DNA of 6,638 bases from an uncultured Pseudomonadales bacterium (GTDB taxonomy: Bacteria; Pseudomonadota; Gammaproteobacteria; Pseudomonadales; Cellvibrionaceae), in assembly GCA_938048505.1 (NCBI GenBank), contig CALIUX010000014.1:1-6638 (forward strand), read 5' to 3'. Of the stretch, positions 6,310 to 6,638 are shown in pieces. A model generated the notes under the pieces. That model was given only the letters and a program-made list of their open reading frames with translations. It did no database searches and was not told the DNA's origin. How positions within the stretch are numbered: the first letter of the stretch is position 1; every line of letters begins with the position of its first letter. A program made the position numbers and the translations under genes.

Positions 6310-6638
6310 ATGCCATCCTTTGATATTGTTTCTGAAATTAACACATCAGACGCGCGCCATGCCGTTGAAAATGCCACACGCGAACTTTCCACACGCTTTG
6401 ACTTCCGGGGCGTAGAAGCCAGCTTTGCTTGGCAGCAAGATCATGCTGTGCTTAAGGCAGAGGGTGATTTTCAAATCGAACAGATGCTGAATATTTTACG
6501 CAGCTGCCTAACAAGGCAAAAAGTTGACAATCAAACCATGGATATCAGCAAGGCTGAGCATACAGGCAAAACCTTTACAGTTAAGGTGAGCTTTAAAGAA
6601 GGGGTCGATAAAGAAACCGCTAAGAAAATCGTTAAAAC
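6310..6638 (+). CDS. yajQ: YajQ-family nucleotide/c-di-GMP-binding protein (C-terminus cut by window edge)
   Basis: The first 109 residues of a family of about 160 are visible. MPSFDIVSEI, HAVENATRELSTRFDFRGVEASF at about 17-39, EGDFQIEQMLNILR at 51-64, HTGKTFTVKV at 84-93 and ETAKKIVK at 102-109 follow E. coli YajQ (MPSFDIVSEV, SRFDFRNVEASF, SDFQVNQLLDILR, HSGKTWFVEAKL, KKIVK) almost throughout. Members are small cytoplasmic proteins with two ferredoxin-like folds. The Xanthomonas homologue XC_3703 binds c-di-GMP with high affinity and acts with a transcription factor to control virulence genes; other members have been reported to bind nucleotides or nucleic acid. Whether this one binds c-di-GMP is inferred, helped by the cyclase gene 293 bp upstream on the same strand. 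The ATG at 6310 gives the exact family N-terminus; the Shine-Dalgarno is weak or absent. Confidence 0.93.
   Translation, partial: MPSFDIVSEINTSDARHAVENATRELSTRFDFRGVEASFAWQQDHAVLKAEGDFQIEQMLNILRSCLTRQKVDNQTMDISKAEHTGKTFTVKVSFKEGVDKETAKKIVK

Overview
The window reads as a stretch of ordinary chromosome from a gammaproteobacterium. The recognisable proteins (DinG helicase, an NdpA/YejK nucleoid protein, a YajQ-type protein) are closest in layout and motifs to gammaproteobacterial families. Base composition looks moderate, and a marine relative of the Oceanospirillales/Cellvibrionales type is a reasonable guess, but the sequence alone does not settle the genus. No phage genes, transposase, CRISPR array, rRNA or convincing tRNA were seen.

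Left part (1-4450, all minus strand, read right to left): a PlsC/PlsB-like acyltransferase (3269-4450), the DNA helicase dinG (1100-3214), a small multi-pass membrane protein of the DUF6622 type (546-1106) and a nucleoid-associated protein of the NdpA/YejK family (start at 479, cut by the left edge). Gaps are 54 bp, a 7-bp overlap, and 66 bp, so the four could be one transcription unit, with possible extra promoters before dinG and ndpA. The acyltransferase leader holds two potential hairpins, one of which ends in six Us like an intrinsic terminator or attenuator.

Middle (4451-4750): a 300-bp divergent intergenic region between the acyltransferase and a plus-strand signalling gene.

Right part (4751-6638, plus strand): a 421-aa REC-GGDEF-REC diguanylate cyclase with intact catalytic and inhibitory motifs and a degenerate C-terminal receiver, then a 293-bp intergenic stretch, then the 5' part of a YajQ-family gene, whose family includes c-di-GMP-binding proteins. 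A c-di-GMP synthase next to a possible c-di-GMP effector is the most suggestive functional pairing here. The intergenic stretch between them contains a degenerate 16-bp tandem repeat with palindromic TGATCA cores, enclosed by a perfect 10-bp inverted repeat, and a separate long-range hairpin. These are the least explained pieces of the window.

I found no clear sign of a wholly new system. The best leads are the non-coding structures at 6016-6252, the structured leader at 4453-4535, and the domain order of the cyclase.
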